A DNA stretch of 64,000 bases from Halictus rubicundus (lineage: Eukaryota > Arthropoda > Insecta > Hymenoptera > Halictidae): positions 186,001 through 250,000 of the forward strand of contig NW_027488786.1 of the NCBI RefSeq assembly GCF_050948215.1, read 5' to 3'. Of this stretch, positions 39,953 through 53,553 are shown in pieces. Positions within the stretch are counted from its first letter, which is position 1. Each line of letters opens with the position of its first letter. The notes beneath the pieces were generated by a model that worked only from the letters and a program-made list of their open reading frames with translations, did not search any database and was not told the DNA's origin. Position numbers and translations under genes: made by a program.

Positions 39953-42490
39953 TATCCTATCCTATCCTCTATCCTATCCTATGCTCTATCCTATCCTATC
40001 GTCTATCCTATCCTCTATCCTATCCTATCATCTATCCTATCCTATCCTCAATCCTATCCTATCCTCTATCCTCTATCCTATCCTATCCTCTATCCTATCC
40101 TATCCTCTATCCTATCCTATCCTCTATACTATCCTATCCTCTATCCTATCCTATCCTCTATCCTATCCTATCCTCTATCCTATCCAATCTTCTATCCTAT
40201 CCTATCCTCTATCCTATCCTATCCTATCCTCTATCCTATCCTATCCTCTATCCTATCCTATCCTCTATCCTATCCTATCCTCTATCCTATCCTATCCTCT
40301 ATCCTATCCTATGCTCTATCCTATCCTATCGTCTATACTATCCTCTATCCTATCCTATCCTCTATCCTATCCTATCCTCTATCCTATCCTATCCTATATC
40401 CTATCCTATCCTCTATCCTATCATATCCTCTATCCTATCCTATCCTCTATCCTATCCTATATTCTATCCTATCCTATCCAATCACCTATCCTATGCTCTA
40501 TCCTATCCTATCGTCTATCCTATCCTCTATCCTATCCTATCCTCTATCCTATCCTATCCTCTATCCTATCCTATGCTCTATCCTATCCTATCGTCTATCC
40601 TATCCTCTATCCTATCCTATCATCTATCCTATCCTATCCTCTATCCTATCCTATCCTCTATCCTCTATCCTATCCTATCCTCTATCCTATCCTATCCTCT
40701 ATCCTATCCTATCCTCTATACTATCCTATCCTCTATCCTATCCTATCCTCTATCCTATCCTATCCTCTATCCTATCCTATCCTCTATCCTATCCTAGCCT
40801 CTATCCTATTCTATCCTCTATCCTATCATATCCTCTATCCTATCCTATCCTCTATCCTATCCTATCCTCTATCCTATCCTATCCTCTATCCTATCCTATC
40901 CTATATCCTATCCTATCCTCTATCCTATCCTATCCTCTATACTATCCTATCCTCTATCCTATCCTATCCTCTATCCTATCCTATCCTCTATCCTATCCAA
41001 TCTTCTATCCTATCCTATCCTCTATCCTATCCTATCCTATCCTCTATCCTATCCTATCCTCTATCCTATCCTATCCTCTATCCTATCCTATCCTCTATCC
41101 TATCCTATCCTCTATCCTATCCTATGCTCTATCCTATCCTATCGTCTATACTATCCTCTATCCTATCCTATCCTCTATCCTATCCTATCCTCTATCCTAT
41201 CCTATCCTATATCCTATCCTATCCTCTATCCTATCATATCCTCTATCCTATCCTATCCTCTATCCTATCCTATATTCTATCCTATCCTATCCAATCACCT
41301 ATCCTATGCTCTATCCTATCCTATCGTCTATCCTATCCTCTATCCTATCCTATCCTCTATCCTATCCTATCCTCTATCCTATCCTAGCCTCTATCCTATC
41401 CTATCCTCTATCCTATCCTATCCTCTATCCTATCAAATCCCCTATCCTATCCTATCATCTATCCTCAATCCTATCCTTTCCTGTATCCTATCCAATCCTC
41501 TATCCTATCCTGTCCTCTATCCTATCCTATCCTCTATCCTATCCTATGCTCTATCCTATCCTATCGTCTATCCTATCCTCTATCCTATCCTATCATCTAT
41601 CCTATCCTATCCTCAATCCTATCCTATCCTCTATCCTCTATCCTATCCTATCCTCTATCCTATCCTATCCTCTATCCTATCCTATCCTCTATACTATCCT
41701 ATCCTCTATCCTATCCTATCCTCTATCCTATCCTATCCTCTATCCTATCCAATCTTCTATCCTATCCTATCCTCTATCCTATCCTATCCTATCCTCTATC
41801 CTATCCTATCCTCTATCCTATCCTATCCTCTATCCTATCCTATCCTCTATCCTATCCTATCCTCTATCCTATCCTATGCTCTATCCTATCCTATCGTCTA
41901 TACTATCCTCTATCCTATCCTATCCTCTATCCTATCCTATCCTCTATCCTATCCTATCCTATATCCTATCCTATCCTCTATCCTATCATATCCTCTATCC
42001 TATCCTATCCTCTATCCTATCCTATATTCTATCCTATCCTATCCAATCACCTATCCTATGCTCTATCCTATCCTATCGTCTATCCTATCCTCTATCCTAT
42101 CCTATCCTCTATCCTATCCTATCCTCTATCCTATCCTATGCTCTATCCTATCCTATCGTCTATCCTATCCTCTATCCTATCCTATCATCTATCCTATCCT
42201 ATCCTCTATCCTATCCTATCCTCTATCCTCTATCCTATCCTATCCTCTATCCTATCCTATCCTCTATCCTATCCTATCCTCTATACTATCCTATCCTCTA
42301 TCCTATCCTATCCTCTATCCTATCCTATCCTCTATCCTATCCTATCCTCTATCCTATCCTAGCCTCTATCCTATTCTATCCTCTATCCTATCATATCCTC
42401 TATCCTATCCTATCCTCTATCCTATCCTATCCTCTATCCTATCCTATCCTCTATCCTATCCTATCCTATATCCTATCCTATCCTCTATCC
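39340..42490 (+). repeat. Tandem duplication, 2 copies of 1,565 bp
   Basis: Markers repeated at exactly 1,565 bp are a CTATACTATCC step (39,375/40,940), CCAATCTTC (39,432/40,997) and the B core (39,912/41,477). The boundaries are near 39.34, 40.92 and 42.49 kb and are uncertain by tens of bases because of the short monomer. Confidence 0.82.
41457..41517 (+). repeat. B element (single copy)
   Basis: Core at 41,477, exactly 1,565 bp after the core at 39,912. Confidence 0.85.
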
Positions 42491-42647
42491 TATCATATCC
42501 TCTATCCTATCCTATCCTCTATCCTATCCTATCCTCTATCCTATCCTATCCTCTATCCTATCCTATCCTCTATCCTATCAAATCCCCTATCCTATCCTCT
42601 ATCCTATCCTATCTGGTATCCTATCCAATCCTCTATCCTATCCTATC

Positions 42648-43410
42648 ATCTATCCTCAATCCTATCCTTTCCTGTATCCTATCCAATCCTCTATCCTATC
42701 CTGTCCTCTATCCTATCCTATCCTCTATCCTATCCTATGCTCTATCCTATCTTATCGTCTATCCTATCCTCTATCCTATCCTATCATCTATCCTATCCTA
42801 TCCTCTTTCCTATCCTATCCTCTATCCTCTATCCTCTATCCTATCCTATCCTCTATCCTATCCTATCCTCTATCCTATCCTATCCTCTATACTATTGTAT
42901 CCTCTATCCTATCCTATCCTCTATCCTATCCTATGCTCTAGCCTATCCTATCGTCTATCCTATCCTCTATCCTATCCTATCATCTATCCTATCCTATCCT
43001 CTATCCTCAATCCTATCCTTTCCTGTATCCTATCCAATCCTCTATCCTATCCTGTCCTCTATCCTATCCTATCCTCTATCCTATCCTATGCTCTATCCTA
43101 TCTTATCGTCTATCCTATCCTCTATCCTATCCTATCATCTATCCTATCCTATCCTCTATCCTATCCTATCCTCTATCCTCTATCGTCTATCCTATCCTAT
43201 CCTCTATCCTATCCTATCCTCTATCCTATCCTATCCTCTATACTATTGTATCCTCTATCCTATCCTATCCTCTATCCTATCCTATGCTCTATCCTATCCT
43301 ATCGTCTATCCTATCCTCTATCCTATCCTATCATCTATCCTATCCTATCCTCTATCCTCAATCCTATCCTTTCCCTTTATCCTATCCAATCCTCTATCCT
43401 ATCCTGTCCT
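42648..43410 (+). repeat. B elements, cluster 5 (3 copies, 351-bp period)
   Basis: Cores at 42,668, 43,019 and 43,370, an exact 351-bp period. The third is mutated to TTTCCCTTTATCC, losing the G. Upstream of the first, the usual CCGG is changed to CTGG near 42,612. Confidence 0.85.
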
Positions 43411-43909
43411 CTATCCTATCCTATCCTCTATCCTATCCTATGCTCTATCCTATCCTATCGTCTATCCTATCCTCTATCCTATCCTATCATCTATCCTATC
43501 CTATCCTCTATCCTATCCTATCCTATCCTCTATCCTATCCTATCCTCTATCCTATCCTATCCTCTATCCTATCCTATCCTCTATCCTATCCTATCCTATA
43601 TCCTATCCTATCCTCTATCCTATCATATCCTCTATCCTATCCTATCCTCTATCCTATCCTATCCTCTATCCTATCCTATCCTCTATCCTATCCTATCCTC
43701 TATCCTATCCTATCCTCTATCCTATCCTATCCACTATCCTATCATATCCTCTATCCTATAATATCCTCTATCCTATCCTATCCTCTATCCAATCCTCTAT
43801 CCTATCCTATCCTCTATCCTATCCTATCCTCTATCCTATCCTATCCTCTATCCTATCCTCTATCCTATCCTATCGTCTATCCTATCGTCTATCCTATCCT
43901 CTATCCTAT

Positions 43910-44044
43910 CCACTATCATACCCTATCATCTATCCTATCAAATCCCCTATCCTATCCTCTATCCTATCGTGTCCTCTACCCTATCCTATCTTCTATCCTA
44001 TCCTATCCTCTATCCTATCAAATCCCCTATCCTATCCTGTATCC
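43910..44044 (+). repeat. C element, copy 9
   Basis: Intact C-V-B block: V at 393 bp and the B core at 747 bp, as in copy 5. Confidence 0.85.
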
Positions 44045-44302
44045 TATCCTATCCTCTATCCTATCCTATCCTCTATCCTATCCTATCCTCTATCCTATCC
44101 TATCCTATATCCTATCCTATCCTCTATCCTATACTATCCTCTATCCTATCCTATCCTCTATCCTATCCTATCCTCTATCCTATCCAATCCTCTATCCTAT
44201 CCTATCCTCTATCCTATCAAATCCCCTGTCCTATCCTCTATCCTATCCTATCCTCTACCCTATCCTATCCTCTATCCTATCCTATCTTCCATCCTATCCT
44301 AT

Positions 44303-44437
44303 CCAATCACCTATCCTATGCTCTATCCTATCCTACCGTCTATAATATCGTATACTCTATCATATCCTATCCTCTATCCTCGTAATATCATCTATCCGTT
44401 CCTACTCTCTATCCTAACCTATTCTCTATCTTATCCT
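44303..44437 (+). repeat. V element, copy 2
   Basis: Same V variants with CTCTATCATATCC instead of CTCTTTCATATCC. Distances to the C element (393 bp) and to the B core (354 bp) match copy 1. Confidence 0.85.
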
Positions 44438-44636
44438 CTATCCTATCCTCTATTCTATCCTCTATCCTACCCTATCATCTATCCTATCAAATCCCCTATC
44501 CTATCCTCTATACTGTCGTATCCTCTATCCTATCCTATCTTCTATCCTATCCTATCCTCTATCCTATCAAATCCCCTATCCTATCAAATCCCCTATCCTA
44601 TCCTCTATCCTATCAAATCCCCTATCCTATCCTATC

Positions 44637-44949
44637 ATCTATCCTCAATCCTATCCTTTCCTGTATCCTATCCAATCCTCTATCCTATCCTATCCTCTAT
44701 CCTATCCTATCCTCTATCCTATCCTATGCTCTATCCTATCCTATCGTCTATCCTATCATCTATCCTATCCTATCATCTATCCTATCCTATCCTATCCTCA
44801 ATCCTATCCTATCCTCTATCCTCTATCCTATCCTATCCTCTATCCTATCCTATCCCCTATCCTATCCTATCCTCTATACTATCCTATCATCTATCCTCAA
44901 TCCTATCCTTTCCTGTATCCTATCCAATCCTCTATCCTATCCTGTCCTC
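44637..44949 (+). repeat. B elements, cluster 6 (2 copies)
   Basis: Cores at 44,657 and 44,909, only 252 bp apart, the closest pair in the window. The first has CCTATCCTC where others have CCTGTCCTC. Confidence 0.85.
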
Positions 44950-47900
44950 TATCCTATCCTATCCTCTATCCTATCCTATGCTCTATCCTATCCTATCGTC
45001 TATCCTATCATCTATCCTATCCTATCATCTATCCTATCCTATCCTCAATCCTATCCTATCCTCTATCCTCTATCCTATCCTATCCTCTATCCTATCCTAT
45101 CCTCTATCCTATCCTATCCTCTATACTATCCTATCCTCTATCCTATCCTATCCTCTATCCTATCCTATCCTCTATCCTATCCTATCCTCTATCCTATCCT
45201 AGCCTCTATCCTATTCTATCCTCTATCCTATCATATCCTCTATCCTATCCTATCCTCTATCCTATCCTATCCTCTATCCTATCCTATCCTCTATCCTATC
45301 CTATCCTATATCCTATCCTATCCTCTATCCTATCATATCCTCTATCCTATCCTATCCTCTATCCTATCCTATCCTCTATCCTATCCTATCCTCTATCCTA
45401 TCCTATCCTCTATCCTATCCTATCCTCTATCTTATCAAATCCCCTATCCTATCCTCTATCCTATAATATCCTCTATCCTATCCTATCCTCTATCCTATCC
45501 TATCCTCTATCCTATCCTATCCTATCCTCTATCCTAACCTATCCTCTATCCTATCCTATCCTCTATCCTATCCTATCCTCTATCCTATCCTATGCTCTAT
45601 CCTATCCTATCGTCTATCCTATCCTCTATCCTATCCTATCCTCTATCCAATCCTATCCTCTATCCTATCCTATCCTATATCCTATCCTATCCTCTATCCT
45701 ATCCTCTATCCTATCCTATCCTCTATCCTATCCTATCCTCTATCCTATCCTATCCTCTATCCTATCCTATCCTATATCCATCCTATCCTCTATCCTATCA
45801 TATCCTCTATCCTATCCTATCCTCTATCCTATCCTATCCTCTATCCTATCCTATCCTCTATCCTATCCTATCCTCTATCCTATCCTATCCTCTATCCTAT
45901 CCTATCCTCTATCCTATCCTGTCCTCTATCCTATCCTATCCACTATCCTATAATATCCTCTATCCTATCCTATCCTCTATCCAATCCTCTATCCTATCCT
46001 ATCGTCTATACTATCCTATCCTCTATCCTATCCTATCCTCTATCCTATCCTATGCTCTATCCTATCCTATCGTCTATCCTATCCTCTATCCTATCCTATC
46101 CTCTATCCTATCCTATGCTCTATCCTATCCTATCCTCTATCCTATCCTAGCCTCTATCCTATTCTATCCTCTATCCTATCCTATCCTCTATCCTATCAAA
46201 TCCCCTATCCTATCCTCTATCCTATCCTATCCTCTATCCTATCCTATCCTCTATCCTATCCTATCCTCTATCCTATCCTATCCTCTATCCTATCCTATCC
46301 TCTATCCTATCCTATCCTCTATCCTATCCTATCCTCTATCCTATCCTATCCTCTATCCTATCCTATCCTATCCTCTATCCTATCCTATCCTCTATCCTAT
46401 CCTATCCTCTATCCTATCCTATCCTCTATCCTATCCTATCTTCTATACTATTCTATCCTCTATCCTATCAAATCCCCTATCCTATCCTCTATCCTATCCT
46501 ATCCGGTATCCTATCCAATCCTCTATCCTATCCTATCATCTATCCTCAATCCTATCCTTTCCTGTATCCTATCCAATCCTCTATCCTATCCTGTCCTCTA
46601 TCCTATCCTATCCTCTATCCTATCCTATGCTCTATCCTATCTTATCGTCTATCCTATCCTCTATCCTATCCTATCATCTATCCTATCCTATCCTCTTTCC
46701 TATCCTATCCTCTATCCTCTATCCTCTATCCTATCCTATCCTCTATCCTATCCTATCCTCTATACTATTGTATCCTCTATCCTATCCTATCCTCTATCCT
46801 ATCCTATGCTCTAGCCTATCCTATCGTCTATCCTATCCTCTATCCTATCCTATCATCTATCCTATCCTATCCTCTATCCTCAATCCTATCCTTTCCTGTA
46901 TCCTATCCAATCCTCTATCCTATCCTGTCCTCTATCCTATCCTATCCTCTATCCTATCCTATGCTCTATCCTATCTTATCGTCTATCCTATCCTCTATCC
47001 TATCCTATCCTCTATCCTATCATATCCTCTATCCTATCCTATCCTCTATCCTATCCTATCCTCTATCCTATCCTATCCTCTATCCTATCCTATCCTCTAT
47101 CCTATCCTATCATATCCTCTATCCTATAATATCCTCTATCCTATCCTATCCTCTATCCAATCCTCTATCCTATCCTATCGTCTATCCTATCCTCTATCCT
47201 ATCCTATCCTCTATCCTATCCTATCCTCTATCCTATCCTAGCCTCTATCCTATTCTATCCTCTATCCTATCCTATCCTCTATCCTATCCTATCCTCTATA
47301 CTATTGTATCCTCTATCCTATCCTATCCTCTATCCTATCCTATGCTCTATCCTATCCTATCGTCTATCCTATCCTCTATCCTATCCTATGCTCTATCCTA
47401 TCCTATCGTCTATCCTATCCTCTATCCTATCCTATCATCTATCCTATCCTATCCTCTATCCTCAATCCTATCCTTTCCTGTATCCTATCCAATCCTCTAT
47501 CCTATCCTGTCCTCTATCCTATCCTATCCTCTATCCTATCCTATGCTCTATCCTATCCTATCGTCTATCCTATCCTCTATCCTATCCTATCATCTATCCT
47601 ATCCTATCCTCTATCCTATCCTATCCTATCCTCTATCCTATCCTATCCTCTATCCTATCCTATCCTCTATCCTATCCTATCCTCTATCCTATCCTATCCT
47701 ATACCCTATCCTATCCTCTATCCTATCATATCCTCTATCCTATCCTATCCTCTATCCTATCCTATCCTCTATCCTATCCTATCCTCTATCCTATCCTATC
47801 CTCTATCCTATCCTATCCTCTATCCTATCCTATCCACTATCCTATCATATCCTCTATCCTATAATATCCTCTATCCTATCCTATCCTCTATCCAATCCTC

Positions 47901-48029
47901 TATCCTATCCTATCCTCTATCCTATCCTATCCTCTATCCTATCCTATCCTCTATCCTATCCTATCCTCTATCCTATCCTCTATCCTATCCTATCGTCTAT
48001 CCTATCGTCTATCCTATCCTCTATCCTAT

Positions 48030-48164
48030 CCACTATCATACCCTATCATCTATCCTATCAAATCCCCTATCCTATCCTCTATCCTATCGTGTCCTCTACC
48101 CTATCCTATCTTCTATCCTATCCTATCCTCTATCCTATCAAATCCCCTATCCTATCCTGTATCC
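48030..48164 (+). repeat. C element, copy 10 (last)
   Basis: Intact C-V-B block with one 17-bp monomer more between C and V (410 bp). No C element is seen after it. Confidence 0.85.
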
Positions 48165-48439
48165 TATCCTATCCTCTATCCTATCCTATCCTCTATCCTC
48201 TCCTATCCTCTATCCTATCCTATCCTCTATCCTATCCTATCCTATATCCTATCCTATCCTCTATCCTATACTATCCTCTATCCTATCCTATCCTCTATCC
48301 TATCCTATCCTCTATCCTATCCAATCCTCTATCCTATCCTATCCTCTATCCTATCAAATCCCCTGTCCTATCCTCTATCCTATCCTATCCTCTACCCTAT
48401 CCTATCCTCTATCCTATCCTATCTTCCATCCTATCCAAT

Positions 48440-48574
48440 CCAATCACCTATCCTATGCTCTATCCTATCCTACCGTCTATAATATCGTATACTCTATCAT
48501 ATCCTATCCTCTATCCTCGTAATATCATCTATCCGTTCCTACTCTCTATCCTAACCTATTCTCTATCTTATCCT
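48440..48574 (+). repeat. V element, copy 3 (right-most A-related sequence)
   Basis: V variant with an extra CCAATCC just upstream. It lies 410 bp after a C element and 354 bp before a B core. No A-related monomers are seen after it. Confidence 0.85.
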
Positions 48575-50185
48575 CTATCCTATCCTCTATTCTATCCTCT
48601 ATCCTACCCTATCATCTATCCTATCAAATCCCCTATCCTATCCTCTATACTGTCGTATCCTCTATCCTATCCTATCTTCTATCCTATCCTATCCTCTATC
48701 CTATCAAATCCCCTATCCTATCAAATCCCCTATCCTATCCTCTATCCTATCAAATCCCCTATCCTATCCTATCATCTATCCTCAATCCTATCCTTTCCTG
48801 TATCCTATCCAATCCTCTATCCTATCCTGTCCTCTATCCTATCCTATCCTCTATCCTATCCTATGCTCTATCCTATCCTATCGTCTATCCTATCATCTAT
48901 CCTATCCTATCATCTATCCTATCCTATCCTCAATCCTATCCTATCCTCTATCCTCTATCCTATCCTATCCTCTATCCTATCCTATCCTCTATCCTATCCT
49001 ATCCTCTATACTATCCTATCCTCTATCCTATCATATCCTCTATCCTATCCTATCCTCTATCCTATCCAATCTTCTATCCTATCCTATCCTCTATCCTATC
49101 AAATCCCCTATCCTATCCTCTATCCTATCCTATCCTCTATCCTATCCTATCCTCTATCCTATCCTATCCTATCCTCTATCCTATCCTATCCTCTATCCTA
49201 TCCTATCCTCTATCCTATCCTATCCTCTATCCTATCCTATCCTCTATCCTATCCTATGCTCTATCCTATCCTATCGTCTATACTATCCTCTATCCTATCC
49301 TATCCTCTATCCTATCCTATCCTCTATCCTATCCTATCCTATATCCTATCCTATCCTCTATCCTATCATATCCTCTATCCTATCCTATCCTCTATCCTAT
49401 CCTATATTCTATCCTATCCTATCCAATCACCTATCCTATGCTCTATCCTATCCTATCGTCTATCCTATCCTCTATCCTATCCTATCCTCTATCCTATCCT
49501 ATCCTCTATCCTATCCTATCCTCTATCCTATCCTATCCTCTATCCTATCCTATCCTCTATCCTATCCTATCCTCTATCCTATCCTGTCCTCTATCCTATC
49601 CTATCCACTATCCTATAATATCCTCTATCCTATCCTATCCTCTATCCAATCCTCTATCCTATCCTATCGTCTATACTATCCTATCCTCTATCCTATCCTA
49701 TCCTCTATCCTATCCTATGCTCTATCCTATCCTATCGTCTATCCTATCCTCTATCCTATCCAATCCTCTATCCTATCCTATCCTCTATCCTATCCTATCC
49801 TCTATCCTATCCTAGCCTCTATCCTATTCTATCCTCTATCCTATCCTATCCTCTATCCTATCAAATCCCCTATCCTATCCTCTATCCTATCCTATCCTCT
49901 ATCCTATCCTATCCTCTATCCTATCCTATCCTCTATCCTATCCTATCCTCTATCCTATCCTATCCTCTATCCTATCCTATCCTCTATCCTATCCTATCCT
50001 CTATCCTATCCTATCCTATCCTCTATCCTATCCTATCCTCTATCCTATCCTATCCTCTATCCTATCCTATCCTCTATCCTATCCTATCTTCTATACTATT
50101 CTATCCTCTATCCTATCAAATCCCCTATCCTATCCTCTATCCTATCCTATCCGGTATCCTATCCAATCCTCTATCCTATCCTATC

Positions 50186-51145
50186 ATCTATCCTCAATCC
50201 TATCCTTTCCTGTATCCTATCCAATCCTCTATCCTATCCTGTCCTCTATCCTATCCTATCCTCTATCCTATCCTATGCTCTATCCTATCTTATCGTCTAT
50301 CCTATCCTCTATCCTATCCTATCATCTATCCTATCCTATCCTCTTTCCTATCCTATCCTCTATCCTCTATCCTCTATCCTATCCTATCCTCTATCCTATC
50401 CTATCCTCTATACTATTGTATCCTCTATCCTATCCTATCCTCTATCCTATCCTATGCTCTAGCCTATCCTATCGTCTATCCTATCCTCTATCCTATCCTA
50501 TCATCTATCCTATCCTATCCTCTATCCTCAATCCTATCCTTTCCTGTATCCTATCCAATCCTCTATCCTATCCTGTCCTCTATCCTATCCTATCCTCTAT
50601 CCTATCCTATGCTCTATCCTATCTTATCGTCTATCCTATCCTCTATCCTATCCTATCATCTATCCTATCATATCCTCTATCCTATCCTATCCTCTATCCT
50701 ATCCTATCCTCTATCCTATCCTATCCTCTATCCTATCCTATCCTCTATCCTATCCTATCCTCTATCCTATCCTATCCACTATCCTATCATATCCTCTATC
50801 CTATAATATCCTCTATCCTATCCTATCCTCTATCCAATCCTCTATCCTATCCTATCGTCTATCCTATCCTCTATCCTATCCTATCCTCTATCCTATCCTA
50901 TCCTCTATCCTATCCTAGCCTCTATCCTATTCTATCCTCTATCCTATCCTATCCTCTATCCTATCCTATCCTCTATACTATTGTATCCTCTATCCTATCC
51001 TATCCTCTATCCTATCCTATGCTCTATCCTATCCTATCGTCTATCCTATCCTCTATCCTATCCTATCATCTATCCTATCCTATCCTCTATCCTCAATCCT
51101 ATCCTTTCCTGTATCCTATCCAATCCTCTATCCTATCCTGTCCTC
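50186..51145 (+). repeat. B elements, cluster 8 (3 copies)
   Basis: Cores at 50,206, 50,540 and 51,105. Spacings of 334 and 565 bp compare with 334 and 582 bp in the source block at 46.5-47.5 kb. The last interval therefore differs by one 17-bp monomer. Confidence 0.85.
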
Positions 51146-52333
51146 TATCCTATCCTATCCTCTATCCTATCCTATGCTCTATCCTATCCTATCGTCTATC
51201 CTATCCTCTATCCTATCCTATCATCTATCCTATCCTATCCTCTATCCTATCCTATCCTCTATCCTCTATCCTATCATATCCTCTATCCTATCCTATCCTC
51301 TATAGTATCCTATCCTCTATACTATCCTATCCTCTATCCTATCCTATCCTCTATCCTATCCTATGCTCTATCCTATCCTATCGTCTATCCTATCCTCTAT
51401 CCTATCCTATCATCTATCCTATCCTATCCTATCCTCTATCCTATCCTATCCTCTATCCTATCCTATCCTCTATCCTATCAAATCCCCTATCCTATCCTCT
51501 ATCCTATCCTATCCTCTATCCTATCCTATCCTCTATCCTATCCTATCCTCTATCCTATCCTATCCTATCCTCTATCCTATCCTATCCTCTATCCTATCCT
51601 ATCCTCTATCCTATCCTATCCTCTATCCTATCCTATCCTCTATCCTATCCTATGCTCTATCCTATCCTATCGTCTATCCTATCCTATGCTCTATCCTATC
51701 CTATCGTCTATCCTATCCTCTATCCTATCCTATCCTCTATCCTATCCTATCCTCTATCCTATCCTATCCTATATCCTATCCTATCCTCTATCCTATCATA
51801 TCCTCTATCCTATCCTATCCTCTATCCTATCCTATCCTCTATCCTATCCTATCCTCTATCCTATCCTATCCTCTATCCTATCCTATCCTCTATCCTATAA
51901 TATCCTCTATCCTATCCTATCCTCTATCCAATCCTCTATCCTATCCTATCGTCTATACTATCCTATCCTCTATCCTATCCTATCCTCTATCCTATCCTAT
52001 GCTCTATCCTATCCTATCGTCTATCCTATCCTCTATTCAATCCTCTATCCTATCCTATCCTATCCTCTATCCTATCCTATCTTCTATACAATTCTATCCT
52101 CTATCCTATCAAATCCCCTATCCTATCCTCTATCCTATCCTTTCCGGTACCCTATCCAATCCTCAATCCTATCCTATCATCTATCCTCAATACTATCCTT
52201 TCCTGTATCCTATCCAATCCTCTATCCTATCCTGTCCTCTATCCTATCCTATCCTCTATCCTATCCTATGCTCTATCCTATCTTATCGTCTATCCTATCC
52301 TCTATCCTATCCTATCATCTATCCTATCCTATC

Positions 52334-52354
52334 CTCTATCCTCTATCCTCTATC
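52334..52354 (+). repeat. Run of three 7-bp monomers
   Basis: Three CTCTATC units without pentamers precede a normal 17-mer. The run lies downstream of a B element and recurs about 2,523 bp later. Confidence 0.8.
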
Positions 52355-53525
52355 CTCTATCCTATCCTATCCTCTATCCTATCCTATCCTCTATCCTATC
52401 CTATCCTCTATCCTATCCTATCCTCTATCCTATCCTAGCCTCTATCCTATTCTATCCTCTATCCTATCCTATCCTCTATCCTATCAAATCCCCTATCCTA
52501 TCCTCTATCCTATCCTATCCTCTATCCTATCCTATCCTCTATCCTATCCTATCCACTATCCTATCATATCCTCTATCCTATAATATCCTCTATCCTATCC
52601 TATCCTCTATCCAATCCTCTATCCTATCCTATCCTCTATCCTATCCTATCCTCTATCCTATCCTATCTTCTATACTATTCTATCCTCTATCCTATCAAAT
52701 CCCCTATCCTATCCTCTATCCTATCCTATCCGGTATCCTATACAATCCTCTATCCTATCCTATCATCTATCCTCAATCCTATCCTTTCCTGTATCCTATC
52801 CAATCCTCTATCCTATCCTGTCCTCTATCCTATCCTATCCTCTATCCTATCCTATGCTCTATCCTATCTTATCGTCTATCCTATCCTCTATCCTATCCTA
52901 TCATCTATCCTATCCTATCCTCTATCCTATCCTATCCTCTATCCTATCCTATCCTCTATCCTCTATCCTCTATCCTATCCTATCCTCTATCCTATCCTAT
53001 CCTCTATCCTATCCTATCCTCTATCCTATCCTATCCTATCCTCTATCCTATCCTATCCTCTATCCTATCCTATCCTCTATCCTATCCTATCCTCTATCCT
53101 ATCCTATCCTCTATCCTATCCTATCCTCTATCCTATCCTATCGTCTATACTATCCTATCCTCTATCCTATCCTATCCTCTATCCTATCCTATGCTCTATC
53201 CTATCCTATCGTCTATCCTATCCTCTATTCAATCCTCTATCCTATCCTATCCTATCCTCTATCCTATCCTATCTTCTATACTATTCTATCCTCTATCCTA
53301 TTAAATCCCCTATCCTATCCTCTATCCTATCCTATCCGGTATCCTATCCAATCCTCAATCCTATCCTATCATCTATCCTCAATCCTATCCTTTCCTGTAT
53401 CCTATCCAATCCTCTATCCTATCCTGTCCTCTATCCTATCCTATCCTCTATCCTATCCTATGCTCTATCCTATCTTATCGTCTATCCTATCCTCTATCCT
53501 ATCCTATCCTCTATCCTATCCTATC

Positions 53526-53553
53526 CTCTATCCTCTATCCTCTATCCTCTATC
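53526..53553 (+). repeat. Run of four 7-bp monomers
   Basis: Four CTCTATC units in a row, repeated near 56,049 in the second copy of the 2,523-bp duplication. Confidence 0.8.

Larger units (their letters stand above)
46538..48834 (+). repeat. B elements, cluster 7 (4 copies)
   Basis: Cores at 46,558, 46,892, 47,474 and 48,794. The first two recur 3,648 bp later, at 50,206 and 50,540. Confidence 0.85.
19751..48840. repeat. Array domain 2: mixed zone with A, C, V and B elements
   Basis: B elements first appear at about 19.76 kb and are interleaved with A3 and A4 copies (22.2-38.5 kb), seven C elements and three V elements. A1 and A2 are no longer seen. The zone is a patchwork of duplicated blocks. 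For example, a block with B cores at 29,097 and 29,849 recurs at 39,160 and 39,912, an offset of 10,063 bp for both cores. I read the zone as the region where two HOR families have been recombined into each other. No gene is present. Confidence 0.8.
45950..51400 (+). repeat. Duplication with about 3,650-bp offset
   Basis: B cores at 46,558 and 46,892 recur at 50,206 and 50,540 (3,648 bp), and CCGG at 46,503 recurs at 50,151. Other markers are offset by 3,631 or 3,665 bp, that is by one 17-bp monomer. The C-V-B block at 48.0-48.8 kb lies between the copies and is not repeated. Confidence 0.75.
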
